Origin: JBFGJY01 sp041576975
GTDB lineage: Bacteria; Pseudomonadota; Gammaproteobacteria; UBA4575
NCBI GenBank assembly: GCA_041576975.1
Contig: JBFGJY010000085.1
Span: 1-8,043, forward strand
Length of the DNA stretch: 8,043 bases
Direction: 5' to 3'
Shown one piece after another: positions 6,399 through 8,043 of the stretch. Under the pieces are notes generated by a model. The model was not told the DNA's origin. It searched no databases and was given only the letters and a program-made list of their open reading frames with translations. Made by a program: the position numbers and the translations under genes. The stretch's first letter is position 1. Every line of letters begins with the position of its first letter.

Positions 6399-7127
6399 AT
6401 GCATAGCGTTTCTGCCCTACCTCTTCACATTGACCACTTGCACGTTACTAGAAAAGGTAACACCTTATTGAGTGATATCGATTATACGATTGATACTTCT
6501 GGTGTGACCGTAATTCTTGGACCTAATGGAGCGGGGAAAAGCCTATTGTTACAAGTCGCACATGGCTTAGTAACTCCTAATGAAGGATCTTTAAAATGGA
6601 ATACGCTTGAACCTCAGCCACAGGAATCATGGCGTGCATTTGTGTTTCAAAAACCTGTATTGTTACGCCGCAGTGTACGCGCAAATATCGATTATGTGCT
6701 ATCGCTACATAAAATCGAAAAAGCTAAGCATGAAACACTTATCCAAGAATCTTTAAATCATACGGGCTTGTCTCATCTAGCTAATCGAAATGCGCGGGTG
6801 TTGTCTGGAGGCGAACAGCAACGCTTGAGTATTGCACGCGCATGGGTGTTACAACCCAATGTCATCTTATTTGATGAACCAACCGCCGAGCTTGACCCTG
6901 TGGGCACGGCTTCTGTTGAACATCTGATCGAGACAATTGCACACGAAGGCACTAAAATATTGATGACTACCCATGATTTAGGCCAAGCACAAAGACTTGC
7001 CAGCGATATTCTCTTTTTGCACCAAGGAAGACTACTCGAATATTCTTTAGTTGAAGAATTCTTTGAGAAACCACAAACGAAAACGGCACAAAATTTTATC
7101 TCAGGAAAATTACTAAACGGAGATTAA
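6399..7127 (+). CDS. tupC: Tungstate-type ABC transporter ATPase TupC
   Basis: This 242-residue cytoplasmic ATPase should drive import through TupB. All ABC motifs are present: Walker A GPNGAGKS (41-48), Q-loop FQKP with Gln84, signature LSGGEQQR (135-142), Walker B VILFDEP (155-161), D-loop ELDP and the switch His192 in MTTHD. It ends about 40 residues after the His switch, so it lacks the C-terminal TOBE (molybdate-binding regulatory) domain of ModC/WtpC-type ATPases. This short form is usual for TupC. The ATG lies 5 bases after the tupB stop and has no clear Shine-Dalgarno, suggesting translational coupling. tupA starts 7 bases downstream. The substrate is inferred from the neighbours; the ATPase sequence alone would not show it. 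Confidence 0.92.
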   Translation: MHSVSALPLHIDHLHVTRKGNTLLSDIDYTIDTSGVTVILGPNGAGKSLLLQVAHGLVTPNEGSLKWNTLEPQPQESWRAFVFQKPVLLRRSVRANIDYVLSLHKIEKAKHETLIQESLNHTGLSHLANRNARVLSGGEQQRLSIARAWVLQPNVILFDEPTAELDPVGTASVEHLIETIAHEGTKILMTTHDLGQAQRLASDILFLHQGRLLEYSLVEEFFEKPQTKTAQNFISGKLLNGD

Positions 7128-7134
7128 CTTAAAA

Positions 7135-7983
7135 ATGAAATTTAGGTTCTTAAAAATAATCATAACTTTATTGATTTTTATAAGTGTTGGCTCAACCTTT
7201 GCCGATAAGCAATCTTTTATTACCCTTTCCTCAACAACTTCAACTGAAAATTCAGGTTTACTGGATCACTTAATCCCAAAATTCAAAGAAAAAACGGGTA
7301 TCGATGTGCGTGTGATCGCAGTGGGCACCGGCCGAGCACTGCTGTTAGGAGAGCGTGGTGATGCCGACCTTGTATTAGTGCATCACAAAACTTCCGAAGA
7401 AAAATTTGTAGACAAAGGCTTTGGTATTGAACGCCACGATGTGATGTATAACGACTATGTGATTGTTGGTCCTAAGCAAGATCCTGCAAACATCAAAAGT
7501 GTTATTAAAGCAGCTGAAGCGCTTAAACTCATAAGTGATCAAGCTGCTCCATTTGTGTCACGTGGTGACGATAGCGGTACTCATAAAAAAGAATTGGAGT
7601 TGTGGTCACTAGCGGGTGTAGACATCCAACAATATAGTGGCACCTGGTATCGCGAAGTGGGTGCAAGCATGGGCGCCACATTAAATATAGCCAATGGCAT
7701 GAATGCCTACACCCTCACGGATCGTGGCACTTGGTTATCGTTTAAAAACCGTGATCAACTTACGTTACTCTTTGAAAACGACCCACCCTTGTTTAACCAA
7801 TACGGCGTGATCTTAGTCAACCCCAAACACCACGAACATATTAAATACAAAGATGCCAAACTATTCTCCGACTGGCTCACCTCCAACGAAGGCCAACAAG
7901 CCATCGCAGAATTTACATTAGAAGGACAGCAGTTGTTTTTTCCAAATGCAAAACGAGAAATAGCTTCTTCAGAATCTAAGTAA
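7135..7983 (+). CDS. tupA: Tungstate-binding periplasmic protein TupA
   Basis: TupA is the high-affinity oxyanion-binding protein of the importer. The 282-residue precursor has a basic N-terminus, a hydrophobic core and a likely signal peptidase I cut after STFA (residue 23). No lipobox cysteine is present, so it should be soluble in the periplasm. Family blocks are STTSTENSGLLDHLIPKF (33-50), VGTGRALLLGERGDADLVLVH (63-83), ERHDVMYNDYVIVGP (99-113), SRGDDSGTHKKE (142-153) and YTLTDRGTW (192-200). The oxyanion motif usually written TTTS reads Ser33-Thr34-Thr35-Ser36 here. Arg143 in SRGDDSGTH probably contributes to the anion site. GGAG at 7119-7122, inside the end of tupC, is the likely ribosome site, at a long 12-base spacing. 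The gene closes the operon, whereas tup operons usually list tupA first. Tungstate is the family's substrate; molybdate binding cannot be excluded. Confidence 0.94.
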   Translation: MKFRFLKIIITLLIFISVGSTFADKQSFITLSSTTSTENSGLLDHLIPKFKEKTGIDVRVIAVGTGRALLLGERGDADLVLVHHKTSEEKFVDKGFGIERHDVMYNDYVIVGPKQDPANIKSVIKAAEALKLISDQAAPFVSRGDDSGTHKKELELWSLAGVDIQQYSGTWYREVGASMGATLNIANGMNAYTLTDRGTWLSFKNRDQLTLLFENDPPLFNQYGVILVNPKHHEHIKYKDAKLFSDWLTSNEGQQAIAEFTLEGQQLFFPNAKREIASSESK

Positions 7984-8019
7984 TAATTCTTATTATTTTG
8001 CTTGGCAAGAAGTGAACGT

Positions 8020-8043
8020 TCGACCGCCATACATTGCGGTCGA
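8020..8043 (+). repeat. Hairpin after tupA, cut by window edge; possible terminator or repeat
   Basis: TCGACCGC (8020-8027) pairs perfectly with GCGGTCGA (8036-8043) around CATACATT. The window ends on the last paired base, so a following T run, which would make this the tupBCA terminator, cannot be seen. Its core resembles the palindrome at 5603-5626 before tupB. Confidence 0.55.

Noticed and set aside
7755..8030. 91-codon minus-strand frame at the end of tupA
   Set aside because: It is antisense to the conserved C-terminus of TupA and shows no protein-like family pattern.

Overview
This looks like an AT-rich proteobacterial chromosome segment, most likely gammaproteobacterial. That rests on the Lgt, thiol peroxidase (Tpx), acyltransferase and TupB sequences, which resemble proteobacterial forms. 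No rRNA or other phylogenetic marker is present, so the genus cannot be named. Seven intact genes can be named at family level, one gene is clearly decayed, and the left edge may hold the tail of another gene. I see no tRNA, insertion sequence, CRISPR array or phage gene.

Layout. Positions 1-127 carry an open frame that may be the 3' end of a gene entering from the left. lgt (199-996, minus) follows, with a plausible terminator at 155-178. Divergent from it, after a 144-base intergenic region, are a DUF255 thioredoxin-like protein (1141-3237, plus) and a PlsC-type acyltransferase (3255-4004, plus), probably co-transcribed. The acyltransferase meets tpx (4008-4508, minus) tail to tail with only 3 bases between the stop codons. 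The long apparently empty stretch upstream of tpx is mostly a dead glycine-cleavage H protein gene: 4633-4996 on the minus strand aligns with GcvH over its whole length but has two in-frame stops and two single-base deletions.

The right half is all on the plus strand. A lipoprotein copper chaperone of the PCu(A)C family (5119-5553) is followed by a 123-base gap holding palindromes, then a compact three-gene tungstate-type ABC importer in the order permease, ATPase, binding protein (tupB-tupC-tupA, 5677-7983). Two similar hairpin-forming sequences flank this operon, at 5603-5626 and 8020-8043, the second ending at the window edge.

How the genes fit together: TupA would capture tungstate (or possibly molybdate) in the periplasm and pass it to TupB, powered by TupC. 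The copper chaperone would deliver Cu(I) to an extracytoplasmic cuproenzyme, classically cytochrome c oxidase; its lipobox makes it a substrate for Lgt. These are metal-handling and envelope housekeeping functions, and I do not see a new multi-gene system. The best discoveries are the gcvH relic and the paired hairpins around tupBCA.
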